NCBI GenBank assembly: GCA_001630475.1
Contig: KV419401.1
Coordinates: 62,001-126,000 of the forward strand
Direction: 5' to 3'
Source of the DNA: Sistotremastrum niveocremeum HHB9708
Taxonomy: Eukaryota; Basidiomycota; Agaricomycetes; Sistotremastrales; Sistotremastraceae
Length of the DNA: 64,000 nucleotides
This document shows, in pieces, positions 46,669 to 60,240 of this stretch. The translations under genes and the position numbers were made by a program. The stretch's first letter is position 1. Each line of letters begins with the position of its first letter. The notes under the pieces were generated by a model. It had not been told where the DNA came from. It searched no databases and saw only the letters and a list, made by a program, of their open reading frames with translations.

Positions 46669-49600
46669 ATGACCTCCACTATCGACCCAAAGACTATCGG
46701 TCAGCCCGCGAAGAGGCACCATAAACGCTCTCCTACCGGTTGGTACATGGCTGTATGCGCGTCGGATCCCTACTGATCCAGATCAGGCTATCTCCCTGAT
46801 AAGGACAAGTCTGGTAAAGAGATCTGGCCCAGAGGCGACGAAAAGACATGGAAAGACAATCTTCGTGGTATCAGCAACGGTACGCTGTCCACCGTCTTCT
46901 CGGGATCTCATTATCTTACCGTGCTCGATAGATGTCCCAAAGATCACAAAGGCATCGTTCACCAGCATCTTTGATTTTTCTATCTAACTTTCTCTACAGT
47001 CCATCGTCAACCACGTTCAGACGACGTTGGCTCGTCAGGCGTACAACCTTGACGATGTAAGGGCCTTATCTCCGAACTAGCGCTAATCGCCATCTAACAC
47101 AACTATGATCACAGCAAGGTGCATACGAAGCTGTTGCGCTTTCGGGTAAGCATCTCATCCTCTCATACGAGCTTACGCTCATATCTATGCAGTCCGTGAT
47201 AACTTGATCGTGAACTGGAACGACACCCAATCGTTCTTCACCCGTAAGGCGCCCAAACGCGCTTATTACCTGTCTCTGGAATGGCTAATGGGCAGGACCC
47301 TCGACAATGCCCTTCTCAATCTCGGTCTGAAGGAGAAATATAAAACTGGTGTCGACAAACTCGGCTTCGTACGTTTCCCGGCCTCATCCTTGAGCGTCTT
47401 TAACATAGCGTGTAGAACGTCGAAAACCTGATCGACGAAGAACGCGATGCCGGTCTTGGAAACGGTGGCTTGGGTCGCCTTGCTGCTTGCTACCTCGATT
47501 CTTCCGCATCTCAGGAGTTGCCAGTCTGGGGATACGGTCTTCGTTACCGTTATGGTATTTTCCAACAACTCATCGGGCCGGACGGTTCTCAGCTCGAAGC
47601 TCCTGACCCGTGGTTGCAACACTTGAACGCCTGGGAGATCCCAAGATTTGACGTTGCCTATGACGTGAGATTCTATGGTCATGCCGAGAGAGTTGATAAT
47701 GGAAAGGCGGTCTGGAGTGGAGGACAAGAGGTTGTTGCGATTGGTTATGATGTTCCTATCCCAGGATATCATACCAGGAATACTAACAACATGTGAGTTG
47801 GAGATATCTCGAAGTCGGGCTCTTCTGACTGAGAATAGTCGGCTCTGGGACGCGCAACCGAAGAGAGGGTTTGATTTGAACTCTTTTAATGGTACTTCAT
47901 CGTCCTGTGTACTATGTATACTCCGAGGCTCATGACGATTTTTTTAGCCGGAGACTATGAGCGCGCCGTCGATTCGTCCAATTCCGCTTCTAACATCACC
48001 TCAGGTACATTTCTGCTCTTCATTTCCGACTTCATTCTGACCCTCTCACAGTCCTTTATCCCAATGACAATCATATGGGTAGGTCCGTCTTATATCTGAG
48101 CGACACAGCTTGACTTCTCTTTTAAGTTGGGAAGGAGCTTCGTCTCAAGCAACAATACTTCTGGAGTGGTGAGTCCTGTCGACATAACCGATTTGATTTG
48201 CCATAATGATCACGCCTTAACAGCTGCCAGTTTGGCCGATATCCTTCGTCGATTCAAGAATCTCGAGAAGCCCATTACCGAATTCCCGGAGTACGTCGCT
48301 ATCCAACTCAACGATGTACGTGTGTCTATATGCTTTCGTTCCTGGATCTGATGTTCGTTCCGGTGATGAAAAGACTCATCCCACGCTGGCTATCGTCGAA
48401 TTGATGAGGCTGCTGGTCGATGATGAAGATGTTTCCTGGGAGAAGGCTTGGAATATCGTTACCAGTACCTTCTTCTATACTAATCACACCGTCGTAAGCC
48501 GTCTCAATGACCTCCCGAGGAATTGATACTTAGGACTGAATAGCTTCCGGAAGCGTTGGAGAAGTGGCCTGTTCCTTTGTTGCAGCATCTCTTGCCAAGG
48601 TGAGTGCTCTAATATCCCCTTCAGCGCGTTCGCTCATGGATACCGCAGACACATGCAAATTATCTTTGACATCAATCTGTAAGCATCGCCTACGCACAAG
48701 TATCACTTACTTACGGTGGCATAGGTTCTTCTTGCAAGCTGTAGAGAAGAAATTCCCTGACGATCGTGATCGCCTCGCCAGAATGTCTCTGATCCAAGGT
48801 CTGTACTCCATCGTTCTCTGTGGCTAGTATTGATATGCTGACAAATATGTCAGAGGGAACTCCTCAATACGTCCGCATGGCGAACCTGGCATGTATCGGC
48901 AGCCGCAAAGTCAACGGCGTTGCTGAACTTCACTCTCACCTCGTTCGCACCACTATTCTCAAAGACTTCGTCGAATTTTACGGCCCTTCCAAATTCGGGA
49001 ACGTCACCAACGGCGTAACACCCCGTCGTTGGCTGGATCAATGCAACCCCCTTCTCTCGGCGCTCATTACCGATACTCTCGGTATCGCGAAGAGCAAATG
49101 GCTGAAGGATTTGGATCTTTTGAAAGGGTTGATCAAGCACGCCGATGATCCTGTGTTCCAAGAGAAATGGAGGACTGTAAAGCAGGCTAACAAGGAGCGC
49201 TTGGCGCACTTTGTGGAGACCACTTTAGGTGTAAAGGTTAACACGAAGGCGATGTTCGACGTTCAGGTACGTTTTGCCGTCCAACAAGTGTACATTGAGG
49301 CTGAATGCGAGCAGATCAAACGCATACACGAGTACAAGAGACAGTTCTTGAATTTGCTCGGGGTTGTCCATGTGAGTACTTCCTGTCTGGCCGGGCTGTG
49401 ACAAGACTCATTGGAACCCAGCGTTATCTACTCCTCAAGTCTATGAAGCCTGAAGACCGCAAGGATGTTAATTCTCGGGTCGTCTTCTTCGCTGGAAAGG
49501 CGGCTCCAGGATGTAAGAATATCAACTAGACCCAACCGTGCCACTGTCTCATATCTCGATAGATTACATGGCTAAGCTCGTCATTCGTCTGATTGTCAAC

Positions 49601-50457
49601 GTCGCCCGTGTGATCAACGCAGACAAAGACACGAACAAATACCTCGAAATGCTTTTCATCCCCGATTACTCCGTCTCGGTCGCAGAAGTCCTCATCCCTG
49701 CGTCCGATCTATCTCAACACATCTCGACTGCAGGAACCGAAGCTAGTGGAACATCAAATATGAAATTCTGCCTCAAGTACGTCATCTTGCTTTCCCTCGT
49801 GGCAGCCGATTGATGTACTATTTTTCTTGTTCAGCGGTGGATTGTTATTGGGCACCGTTGATGGTGCTAACATTGAGATTGCAGAGGAAGTAGGCGAGGA
49901 AAACGTCTGTAAGTCGCCTCTCGTACATGTCGTCGACTTCGTGCAATAGCTCATGGCATCCAGTCTTCTTCGGTCACTTGACCCCTCAGGTCGAAGACGT
50001 TCGCCACGCACATCTTTACCATCCCGTGCCTGTGGAAGAAAGATCCCCGGCTCTTGCTAACGTTCTCAACGAGATCTCATCTGGGCGATTCGGACCTGCT
50101 CCTGATTTTGAGCCTTTGTTGAATACTGTCCGACAGCACGACTACTATTTGGTGTCAGATGACTTTGATTCGTGTACGTCATCTCCGCAACAATTCTTTT
50201 GTCACATCTCTGAGCTTGCTCTTGTATATGAATATAGATCTGGCTGCGCTGGAGCTTGTCGACAAGGCTTACAAAGATAAAAAAGGATGGGTTAAGAAGT
50301 CCATCATCACTTCCGCCAAGGTCCGTGGCTTTATGTTTTCCTTTTCGTGCGCACAAACTGACTGATGGGTTTGTAGATGGGCAAATTTAGTTCGGACAGA
50401 GCAATACTGAATTACGCAGAGGAGTACTGGAACGTTGAGCAGTACAAGCTTGAGTGA
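46669..50457 (+). CDS. GPH1: Glycogen phosphorylase
   Basis: About 24 exons, roughly 860 residues, the usual length. The enzyme releases glucose-1-phosphate from cytosolic glycogen with a pyridoxal-phosphate cofactor. Landmarks in order: [126 protein letters not shown], and the PLP-attachment signature [13 protein letters not shown] (Lys in MKF) near 49741-49785 plus the next exon. The catalytic set looks complete. Intron 3 (46952-46999) must use a GC donor to give DVPKITK|SIVNHV, the family sequence. The start [20 protein letters not shown] places basic residues and Ser in the N-terminal tail where fungal enzymes are phosphorylated, so control by kinase is likely. Confidence 0.95.
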
Positions 50458-50676
50458 AGCCGGTACATATCAAAATGTGAGGTACCCCACGGTCACGAAG
50501 TGTACAATCATATAGGGAGGAATGAAAAATTGCGCGCGTTTGTGACAAGAATACATTATCAAATTCTACATTCATTGCTATGGAACGATTTGGGAAAGCA
50601 TTGGGAATCTTGTGTTCCTCGACATGGTACAGTATAACATCTGCGCGAGTCCAACAGACGAGGGTGATGGCTCGGC

Positions 50677-52321
50677 TTAGCCTCGTCGGTCTTCTTCATG
50701 CAGCGCAGGAGTCGCGGCGACATCTTTGGCCTTCTCGAGCTCCCCACGAGCCTGTTGCTGAGTATTGTCGAGAGGTGAAGCAGTGTTGACGTGGGAGGAG
50801 TGTTCATTTATCACCTGTCCAGCTTCGTGACCTTCTGTCGGTACAGACGTAGAATCAACCATAGTCACTTCAAGGAGGGGAGCCCGGGAGCGGTGGACCG
50901 TCACCAGAACCTTTTCACATCTTTCCAACAGCATGGTACTGCCGAGGGGGACGCCATTATCATTGAAACGAGCGACGACAAAATCTTTGAGGGTCGCGAC
51001 TTGATCGCAGCGCTCAAGCCATTCGTTGACCTTGCTCTCCGTGTCGTTGGTTTCTCCGCCAGTGGGATTCTTCAATAAAGAGCATGAATGAGTGTTTCAG
51101 AGAGAGGGAGAGATGCTCACTTCTTCTGCCGCAATTGCATCCCGTACCCAGTCCTCAACTTGATCATACAACTCCTCATCATTTGGAGCTGGGCCAGCCG
51201 TTGCCAGAAGAGTCTCCAAACTCTTCGCCACAGGCCCGAGCCTCGCGTAGTAAGTCTTGACAACCGACCTCCATGTTGTCTCAGCCCCTGCTGGAACGCG
51301 TCAGTGTCTGTACCAGTAAAAACATTCAGTCTGAGAATGAGCTTACCGGGGAATTTAATATTCGCCTCGACCGACGCATCTTTCATCCCCAGGATGCTTT
51401 TCAACCCATGGTCCGGGCCTAGATATATGAAAATCGTCGCATCATCCAGTACTTCGAGGACTCTTTGGACGGCCTCTTCAACAGCCAATCCATGGGAGAG
51501 AAGAGGAAGGTGCCGAAAGAGCGCGTTGAGGGCGGACTCTATAGCCGGGCGCTCAGCTTCGACTCCAATACGAGTGCTAGCGAAAGTGCCGAAACAGTCC
51601 AGAATCGCGTTCATAACATCATAGAGATCGTTGGGATTCTCTATGTCGACAATCCACTCGTTGAAAATCATTTCGATGAATGTGGGGAAATGTTCGGAGA
51701 GTCCGTCGTTGGGCACCTGGGAAACCCTGCATACATGTTGTTATGAGATGCGGAAAGCGATGGAGAAAAAGATTGGAATACCAATCGCAGAATTCATCTA
51801 TTCCCAGACTACCACCTGATTTATACGCTTTTATTCTTTCCATAAGCTCTCTTGGAGCTGTTAGTCGTTTCGCTACATCAGAGAAAAACCTGGCAAAAAG
51901 TTGATGATGGCGTTCACTGAGAGGGGCATTGCGGCGCATGAACTGTTCCAGTGGGACAGACAAAGTTTCTCGGAGTGCTTTGACCAGCACCTGATAATAG
52001 GGCCCAGGGTATGTCGCTTCTAAGTTGCTGGTCGTTTGAATTGCCATTTCGGCGACGGAAAGGTCGTCCTTGTTAATGGATTCAACCGAGCGGGGAGCAG
52101 AAGAGCGCATGAAGGTGTCTGAAAAAGGTGAGAAAACCACACAAGGCATAAGAGAAACATTCCCTCGCACCGCGTTTGGTGTCCAGCTTGGTATCGGCTT
52201 CCATCGCTGTTTGGCTCGCATGAATCAGGTTCGACTCAGTGTTGATCTGGCTACTTTGGTTTGGGGGCAGTAGAGTCGGTGGGTCCTTGGCTGGGATCTG
52301 GGGACTCGAAGGGATGGACAT
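50677..52321 (-). CDS. Uncharacterised helical protein
   Basis: Five exons: 52321-52171, 52118-51782, 51726-51347, 51287-51121, 51069-50677; 475 residues, all phases consistent. Starts MSIPSSPQIPAKDPPTLLPP. Mostly amphipathic helices (YYQVLVKALRETLSVPLEQF; EHFPTFIEMIFNEWIVDIEN; ALNALFRHLPLLSHGLAVEE). One conspicuous block is TIFIYLGPDHGLKSILGMKD followed by ASVEANIKFPG, and another TTWRSVVKTYYARLGPVAKS. The C-terminal 60 residues are polar and disordered. No signal peptide or transmembrane segment. No family recognised. It is convergent with glycogen phosphorylase, 219 bp away, and divergent from the next gene. Confidence 0.75.
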
Positions 52322-53506
52322 GCTCGTGGCAGTATCAGAGCACAGCCGACACGAAGTCTTGCGGAAAGAGAAAGGACAGTGCTGTCTCTTTAGGAATTCG
52401 CGTCTACAGAATTCGTCGGTGTTTTAAAAGCTCTGTCCTTTTTTCCAGCTAGACAAGTCGGCGGAGAATATTCTCTGCGCGCCGTGGTTCGAAGATTCGC
52501 AGTTCCATCAGTTTGGGCCCTACCCTTTAGCCAAGTTGGTCTTAGAAGCGGTTTGCTGCACAAATTCTTGGTAAATTTTTTCGCCATTTTTCGCCATCAT
52601 TTTTCCTTTGGATTCATTTGATTGTATCCTTGGAGCTTATGATGCCTCGCATCATAATGTACTAGTAGTTGGTTTTCGTACCAGAGCAGAGCACAGGTTA
52701 TCGACGGCGATATCGGCAGACTTCCAGAATAGGGATATCACTTTCCCAACACGATATGTAGATCCAACCATGCGCCCACTTGCGACTCTTGTTTCAAATA
52801 CACTCTCCGACTGCTCTCGAAGACTTCAGAAAAGCATTATCATTTTCGGACCTCACTTGCGCAATGAGTATAATGGTCTTGACCGATTGCGAGTTTCGAG
52901 TTGAGTGCCATAGGGACATTGCCCTTGAATATCTCGGCAACTGAAATTCAGAGAACAATATGAATTTCACTTTTCAGGGGGGAAAGGAGGAGTGTCCGAC
53001 CTAAATCTATGGTTAGACCTGTCTGGTAAAAGATTGATTTAATGTCAGAGAGCTTTCGGGTGAATATATGTTGGCTCTGTCACATACTGGTAACTGTTGT
53101 TGAGTTTTTTTTTTTTGTGAATTCGGTTGTCCAGTCGAAGACAGAGGTGGTTGGACAGCCGAAAAAGAGGGATGCGGGACACAGAATTGGGTTATTTGGG
53201 CATTGTTTGGTTTCAACGTCGAAAACGAGTGGCTCAATTACCATATTGGGATATGTTGGTGTTTGCACGGGCAGATCTGGTCTGGGCATGGCAGCTTCCT
53301 GACGTCTTCTGTTCCATGTACGTACGTATACACGTAGATATATAATTCGACAGCGGCTGACACTTTTCGCAACCATCCGCACCTCAGCTTAGACTATTGC
53401 TGGAACTCGAAAGTATTTATGGTGGAGACACAACTTCAGCTAGGCTATCACAGGTATATATCGATTCACATCATAAGCGGCCATTGGAGACGCGACAGTA
53501 ACTAGA
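52322..53506. promoter_or_regulatory. Divergent promoter region
   Basis: About 1.2 kb between two divergently transcribed unrecognised genes. Contains a T10-11 tract at about 53105-53116. No coding signal was convincing. Confidence 0.4.
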
Positions 53507-55290
53507 ATGGCGGAGAATCAACCGATCAAAACTTGCAAGGAAGCTTGCAAGTTGCTACATTAGAAGCTCCGGTAACATCTTTGACCCTTTAACCGCATTA
53601 GTCTCGAACTCACAGCAGATCCACTCGTCGTCCCGTATAATGGAAACCACCAGGCCGTTCATGCCACGCTCTTTATTCACCATCTGCAAGCATCGCTAAA
53701 GTCGAATCAGTTCTCTCTGCCGCTGTGAGTCCGTGACTCTCAGATTTGTCGCTCACGCTTACAGAGCTTAGCTCCAGGATCAAACCTTACGATGTCTGGA
53801 CAGAGTGTTCTACTGGTCGTCCCCGTAGTCCGGGGTGAGATCATACGTGGCAACGCATCCTATCTAAAGATTTTTCTTCCCCGTCTCCTCTGGTTTATAG
53901 GGCATGCAGAAGCTGCTGCTCTTGTTTACATGTATCAGCTTTGCGACCAACTCTCGCCCGATTTCTCAATATTCTTCAATTCGATGCATTCAAACGACGA
54001 ATGGCCCACTTTCCAGCACTTGGCTGTGGAAATTTCTTCTGCCCTCCTCGCTCGGAGCGTGAGCGACATTAGCTCTGACGGTTTCTCGCTGGCCAGTCAA
54101 TGGCTCAGAATGGGTGAAATAGACCGTGACACCTGGGAGGTATCCTTTGAGAGGTGCGTGCCCGTTTAAGTGTCTTACTTTTGTTTACTCAGCGAGGCGC
54201 CAGATTTTTCTGCACAGTTTTGGACGCAGCCGAGGGGCTGACACTTTTACCCTCCGCAATGGCAGCGATCTACCACCATTTTGGCCAGGGATTCAACGAC
54301 CAACACATCGTCATCGAGTCTCTCCTCCGCCTTTCCAGGCAGGCGGTGGCTCACGCCCGCTCAATGGCGACAACTCAAACTACCGCCGACTCGGAAAGCG
54401 GACACTCACTGGATCCGTCTGAACTCAACCGTGCGTTCATGGAAGGCTGGATGCAAATCCTCCTACACAACAATGACCATACGGCTTTACATTTTTTGGA
54501 TCTTTATGAAGCATTTGCCGGTCTTCGTCAATGCACTCTCGAGAATATTCTCGAGATACTGGCCCCTCTCATCGAATCGTCGCTCAGTTCGCCCCAGCTC
54601 TCCACTCAACCTCTATGGCTTCTTCTCCTCAGAAACTACGCCATCAGATGTTCATATTTATTTGCAGCTAAATTCACACTGCCGAGGAGACTGGGTGATG
54701 CGCTTCGTTCATTCTTTGAGTTGTTGAGAGATTGTTTGGGAGGGGAGTTTGGGCCCTCTTATCTTTGCATGAGGATCTCCGATATCAAATTCTTTGATGG
54801 GGAACACACCAAGGAAATTGTGGTCAGTAACAATATCTTTTGTTCTCCGAGACTCCGACGAAGCGCTGACTTTATTATTCAGTCGAGCATGGGTGACCTT
54901 GCAAAGCTCCAGTCAGCGGTTCAGCAGCTGCTGAATGTTGCAGCGCCGAATTCGAACCTGGACCATGCTTTTGCTGAACTTTACGCCGAGACTCTGGCAC
55001 TCGTCACGCCCTCAGCTGACATGGACGCCCAAGCTCAAGGCGCTCAGCACGCCCCGGTTCCGTCAGCTGAAAGCACTGTACATCCCGAGGCGTCTTCCGT
55101 CCACCCCATACTAGCATCCACGACAAATCTTCAACGCCAAAATCTTGACAAAGACAATAAACTGGAGGTCGACGAAGTGCCATTTGTGACGAAGGACAAG
55201 GTACAGGCTCAGCTCGATCGTGAAAGTGGTACAAATGCTGAGAGTCGATTGGATTTTTCGCCCTCCAAGTCTAGTCCTACCGCTGCCTGA
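53507..55290 (+). CDS. Uncharacterised helical-repeat protein
   Basis: Six exons: 53507-53550, 53602-53724, 53767-53834, 53901-54139, 54193-54822, 54883-55290; 503 residues. Starts MAENQPIKTCKEAC. The frame closes across every join, and the last intron (GTCAGT, GCTGAC branch, TTATTATTCAG) is 60 nt and reads through if unspliced. Rich in Leu/Ala helices (HATLFIHHLQASLKSNQFSL; GHAEAAALVYMYQLCDQLSP; FFCTVLDAAEGLTLLPSAM; LLRNYAIRCSYLFAAKFTLP), like an armadillo/HEAT-type solenoid, with a disordered polar C-terminus. No family recognised. The first two joins use weaker donors/acceptors and are the least sure part. Confidence 0.65.
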
Positions 55291-58200
55291 AAAGGAGAAG
55301 CTCTCTTGGACGTGGAAGCAGGGATCACACCCTCTTCTACCTTTTACCATATTGCCCGGAACACCCATCAAATGACTGACTTGTTGTCCGAATTGCCACT
55401 TGTTCGTCTTTCTGTCGTTTATTCTGCTGCACCCCCTTTGAAGAACGATCAAGCTTCAGTTAATGTATCTCTACGTATAGTCATAAGTAATGCTACAGTC
55501 AATCAATCGCAAGTTGCACTTGATATTCAATATTGGCCTGCCCTTTCGTATCAGTCAAAAAAATGGGGTAAAGATCGCTGGTATTGATATTCCTCGTTCA
55601 CGCCCTGAAACTAACACACTCGATTCATAGCGGTGCGCAAGCAGTAGCCTATATTCATGACGCCAGCGCAAATCGACTATCTTTCATAGCATACGCACAT
55701 GAGAGGTTGGAGAAGCTCGGGAAAACTTGAGACAGAGATGGCCGGGGTGACGGAGAAAAGACGCTCCACTTCTTGGATATGTACCGCCGCCGTGGAAGAA
55801 ATTCACGACTTCGCCGAGGCAGACGGCTTCAGACTTTTGCACTAGATTCATTGAGCCCGGATCGTACGAAGGAGTAGGTTTAGATCGGATTCGTCTTGGC
55901 GTTTCAAAATGAAGGTCCTTAGCGCATTGATTCCAGATCCAGATGCAGAGCACTCGCAAAAAGCAGAGTTTGCGAGTAAAGACCTTGCGAACGATAGGAT
56001 TTCAGTGAATTGAGTAATGTAAAGCGCTCCGAGGGCCCCTTCGGCTAATAGAAAAGCTGAGATGAACGCTGTGTGATTGCCTGGAGGAAGACGACACGAG
56101 CGACACTGAGTTTTTGCGACAACTTGGAGGAGGTAAGGCGTTTGAGTGCCGAAAGGATGCCGAAGAGGAGAATAGTCCACGAAGGAGAACCCTTGAAGAT
56201 GCCGACACTTTGTATAGCGGGGGGACGTCGACCGCAGAGACATGGTGCTCTTCATGTACTAGAGCAAAAGATAAGGACAATTAGAGGACAAGTGAGACGA
56301 CACGACACCAAGACTTACGAGGGCATTAGATAGCCAGCGAAAGGACAGGATCTGAAGGAAGCGAATGAACGTCAGGAAATTAGGAGTCGTTGCGACAGAT
56401 GTAGACCTCAAAGAGCCGTCGAGTTCAAAGGCGAATGGATACAGAACGCGCGTAGCAGATGAGCACCCTTCGACTGTACATGATTCTGGATTGATGGATA
56501 CGTTAGACATAGGGTACGTGATCAAGTAAGTGCGTGCAAAAAGAGGGACGTACATCATCTATGGCGCGGTGACCTGCGCCGGTTTTCAACACACCCTTAT
56601 AGTTCGTCCTGGATCAGAATATTATCAAGATTCATAGGATGTGTCAGTCAAAGACGTACGCATCGTCGTGAACTCCTCCCGGGGCCCTGACTGGCGAACT
56701 CCGCGTGGCAAAGGTGCCTCGTCCTGTGAATCTCCAAGGCAATTGAAAAGGGCAAAAGGACGATTTCAATAGACACACTTACGGATAGTCAACTGTATCA
56801 AAATTGAGGTACTCGACGCAGTTCCTCGAGGTGAATATGATGGTAAGAAGTTGCCAGTTCTCGCGACTGCGACTGCGACATCCGCGTCCCGTTGAAAGAT
56901 TAGATGGCCTCTTCCAAGAAGAAGCTGGCCTACATGCATGGCAGATCGTTGTGTATAAGTCTTCATCAGAAAATTTTGAAACTGCGTGGTGGTGGTACGG
57001 TCGGAAGTTGCGGTGCCGCTTCTCCGAGTCAACGACTTCAACGGCTTCAACTATGGCCACCGTATAAGTCGCCACGCCCAAAGTGAAAATCCACAAACTC
57101 TTGGTCGAGACTTCTTACGTTATTCGCTGCGTTGTCATCGTGACTCTCAGAGATTTTCATACCAGAAAGTGCGATCAGACTGCCTTTCAAAGTCTGTCCG
57201 AATCTCGACAGGTTATGGCATCAGCTCAACGCTTCCATCTAGGCAGGCTACCATAAATCTGGCTCCCATCCCTCCCGTCTCGAGCCCCTCACATTTCTCG
57301 TTTGAGGCTTCGAATCCGAGCGTAGCCACTGCGACTGACAAATGTCATCACCGTGGCTCAAGCGAGTCACTCAACCCTTCTCAAATGACTTCAAGCCAAC
57401 TCTCTTTTCATTGCCACCGTTCCCCATTCTCAGCTTCTTAGCACGGACTGAAGGAGAGATCCACCTCGACGTTAGTCCCGAGGTATATTGAGTATGTTTC
57501 CATCATGCGTCAACCTGACAAGATGGATTTGTAGGCCCTGAAGGATCTTCCCAGCTTTCAGAATTATGAAACTAGCATATGATCGTGCCGCCGCCGTCAA
57601 GTATCACAAGATGAAGCATCCAATACGCCATATGTCACCGCGATGCCTCGCTTGATGGTAGCTTGCCTGAACGTCACTCGCCTGTTTATCCCTTCCTGCT
57701 GAAGAAGAGCTCCTCCGTATGCATGATATACCGCTATTGGCCTCATCGAGTGAAGAAATATTCACTTTGGCGATTTGGTATGTGTCCAAGACTTCGCGTC
57801 GGCTTACCACTCATTGAGTTAGCTAGTCAGCCAATGTCCACACAATTCCGGATCTACAGCACACCTTGGGACCGGTCAACGACACTGTTATACGCTATAC
57901 ATATGAAGGAGATATTGCCAATGAATTAATGAGTTCGCCGTGCTTGAAAGAGGTACGCAATTCGTCGTCGACTCACTGATTCAGACTGACTGAGCACTTT
58001 CTTGAAAGCAGCCTCGGGTGTCAGTAATAATCGGTCGTCACTATCCCGGCTGCCTGAAGAGCCGTTTCATGATTATCCAGTCGAACGACCTCTGCCCCCT
58101 ATGCCATTTAGAGCTTGCACATGGATACTTCGGACGCCTCCGGAACCCAAAAAATCATATATTGGGTACATGCGGGTATGGAAACCCAAAGAGGTTCTCA

Positions 58201-59494
58201 AAAGGCGTTTCTTCAAGGCATCCAAGGCATCCTCCAGAATCCGCAGAGGAATCACTGCAGGCCGCGAGTTCGCATAACCGTTTGTTCCCCTACACGACAT
58301 GACTGCGCTAGAGATGCATTCATCGACCCACATCTCATCGATAAATTGGCATCTTCCCAACAGAAACGAGCGAAGCAATTCCTTTCGTTGTATCTGTGCT
58401 CTCTCGTGTTCTTACTACCGGAATGCCATGTGAGTGTTTCCTTCTTCTTATTCCACCTGGACAGCGGTCTTAAGCGCTAAGTTAGATCTCGAAGCCTCAG
58501 CTTCAATCACTCATGCACCTTCTTCATATCCTCAAGGCACTCGATCTCCCCGCCTCATCACCCACAATCCCATAGACGCTCGTCCCTTCCTCGCATGAAA
58601 TCCATCCCCACTTAGGCCGCTGGAGGATTAGATAATATATGTCAAACTTCCTTCGCTGACACTCCCCCAATTCAACCTCGGTGGCGGGCTCGTGATGTAA
58701 CAACCCCATCTCGATTCCGTTAAGAAGAAAGGTGGGACGCCTTACTCATTGATGTCCTCACTAGGCTCCTTTACGGCGACCTTGCATGGGTCGAGAGGAA
58801 TCGGAGGATGGTCAAGACGGAAGCATGGACATACTTCTGAATCGGAGAATTTTATTACCAGGGTCAATATCTCGGCCATTCTGTTGTGCTCACATTCTGA
58901 TAGAATGAAATGCAGTTATATCGCCTTTATCCGTCTGTCATGAAACGCACCATCATCGATGTCTCGAATGAGTACTGCATGTGAATTTGCGGAATTCGAG
59001 GGTCCAGGAAACAGAAACTTTTCCGTGTTCATCAGAAAGGTTGGATGCGATGATTTTCTTGCATCTAATATACGATTTTCCTCTGTTGGAACCATCACGT
59101 GCTCGCAAGAAAGTGAAAACATTTATATTAGCCTCTCACTTCGCGTGTGCATTCTGCAGGTGCACCGTTGTGTAAGGTCCGGCGGGCTGGGTATGATCAG
59201 TTTCTCCGCCAGTATTCTCTGGCTTAATATTGGCTTGGGCCGGACTCTCGTTCTTCTCAAATGTGCAAGGCATCTCTCGATCACAACGTCATTTCAACGC
59301 AAGACTCCCCAAAATATATTGAACATTATGTCAAACACGACATTGTGCGAGTCGTAGGAAACACTAGGACGGCAGATTGAATTTGCCACGGGCTCATCCG
59401 AGTACTAGTGCGAGTAAACGAGCACAAAATCTCAATGAGCGGCGACGTACCTTATAGAAGATCAAGGGAATGCAAACGGATAGAGACATCAAAT
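55291..59494. other. 4.2-kb region without an assembled gene
   Basis: Many overlapping ORFs below 150 codons on both strands. Protein-like stretches exist (see 55848-57096), but no complete exon chain could be built. 57100-57450 (+) has a Ser/Pro-rich open stretch ending FHCHRSPFSAS, and 58018-58302 (+) another; neither is recognised. Confidence 0.35.
55848..57096 (-). pseudogene. Possible multi-exon gene or remnant, function unknown
   Basis: Minus-strand stretches that resemble coding exons: 57096-56790 (TYTVAIVEAVEVVDSEKRHR ... CVEYLNFDTVDYP, followed by a GTAAGTGTG donor), a short piece near 56730-56650 (FATRSSPVRAPGGVHDD), 56558-56290 (FLTFIRFLQILSFRWLSNAL) and 56255-55848 (NHTAFISAFLLAEGALGALY). 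Together they suggest a protein with hydrophobic helices. I could not close all phases, so intactness is unproven. Confidence 0.3.
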
Positions 59495-59652
59495 TTCACT
59501 GTCCACAACGTTTGAAGGGCAGTAGAAATAGATCCCGCAAAGCAGACAGCGTGCTTTCGACGACGGGTTGCCCAGTCATCAAAAGCAGAGACTGCCCACC
59601 CCTCAATCAGACGCCAGTGATCCCTCCGAAGAGTGTCTCTACTGCTTAACAT
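59495..59652 (-). repeat. Partial fold-back arm (fourth copy)
   Basis: About 150 bp starting CACTGTCCACAACGTTTGAA and including GGGCAGTAGA, GATCCCGCAAAGCAGACAGC and CCCTCCGAAGAGTGTCTCTA, the same order as the left arms of the complete elements. It lies about 70-120 bp outside copy 3 and has no partner arm. Confidence 0.75.
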
Positions 59653-59775
59653 CTTGCGACCGTTGAACACGCTGACTGATGACGCCGATGCCGTGCTTGA
59701 AGGGAATTTTGTGATCGAATGATAACGTCTTCAATGACCAGAGCGCAATGCAACCGACACGTAAAGAAGTACCGC

Positions 59776-60240
59776 TGCCCATACTGTTAGGAGGGCAGTG
59801 GTAGAGAGGGATCCCGCAAACTGGAACAGCATGCAAGCGACTGCTGGTTGGCCAGACCAACAGTCGAAAGCAGAGGCTGCCCAACCGCTCCAGCAGAGGC
59901 CAGCTAGGCCCTCCGAAGAGTAGCCCGCTGGTTGAACGTCTTACTACGACGCTCCCCTGGGAGCCTTCACTCAGCTTCAGCCCACCAGCAGTGGTCTCCG
60001 CATTTCCCGCTCGCATCTGCTGCCGAAGCAGAAGATGGTCATCACGAGCGCGCCTGTTGGTGCCCGAAGACAAACCAGTCGCTGGGTGTGTTCCGAGGAA
60101 CAGAGAGCCCACAATCGACTACCAAATGGTAGTAGAGAGGTGAGTGCAAGGGGGATGGGGGAGTTTCAATTGAGCGTGCGGATGATATAGACAAGAGTTC
60201 TGTTGTTGTGGCGGGTTTGTGAGTGGCTGTGAATAGAGCA
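59776..60240 (-). repeat. Left inverted arm of fold-back copy 3
   Basis: Begins at the tip CCATACTGTTAGGAGGGCAG and ends near GTTGTGGCGGGTTTGTGAGT. Nearly exact inverse of 60677-61141. Confidence 0.85.

Noticed and set aside
49038-49244. Minus-strand ORFs within glycogen phosphorylase
   Set aside because: Antisense of strongly conserved coding exons.
53531-53552. Short palindrome ACTTGCAAG...CTTGCAAGT
   Set aside because: Lies at an exon-intron boundary of the 53507 gene; length is within chance expectation and no repeat family was seen.
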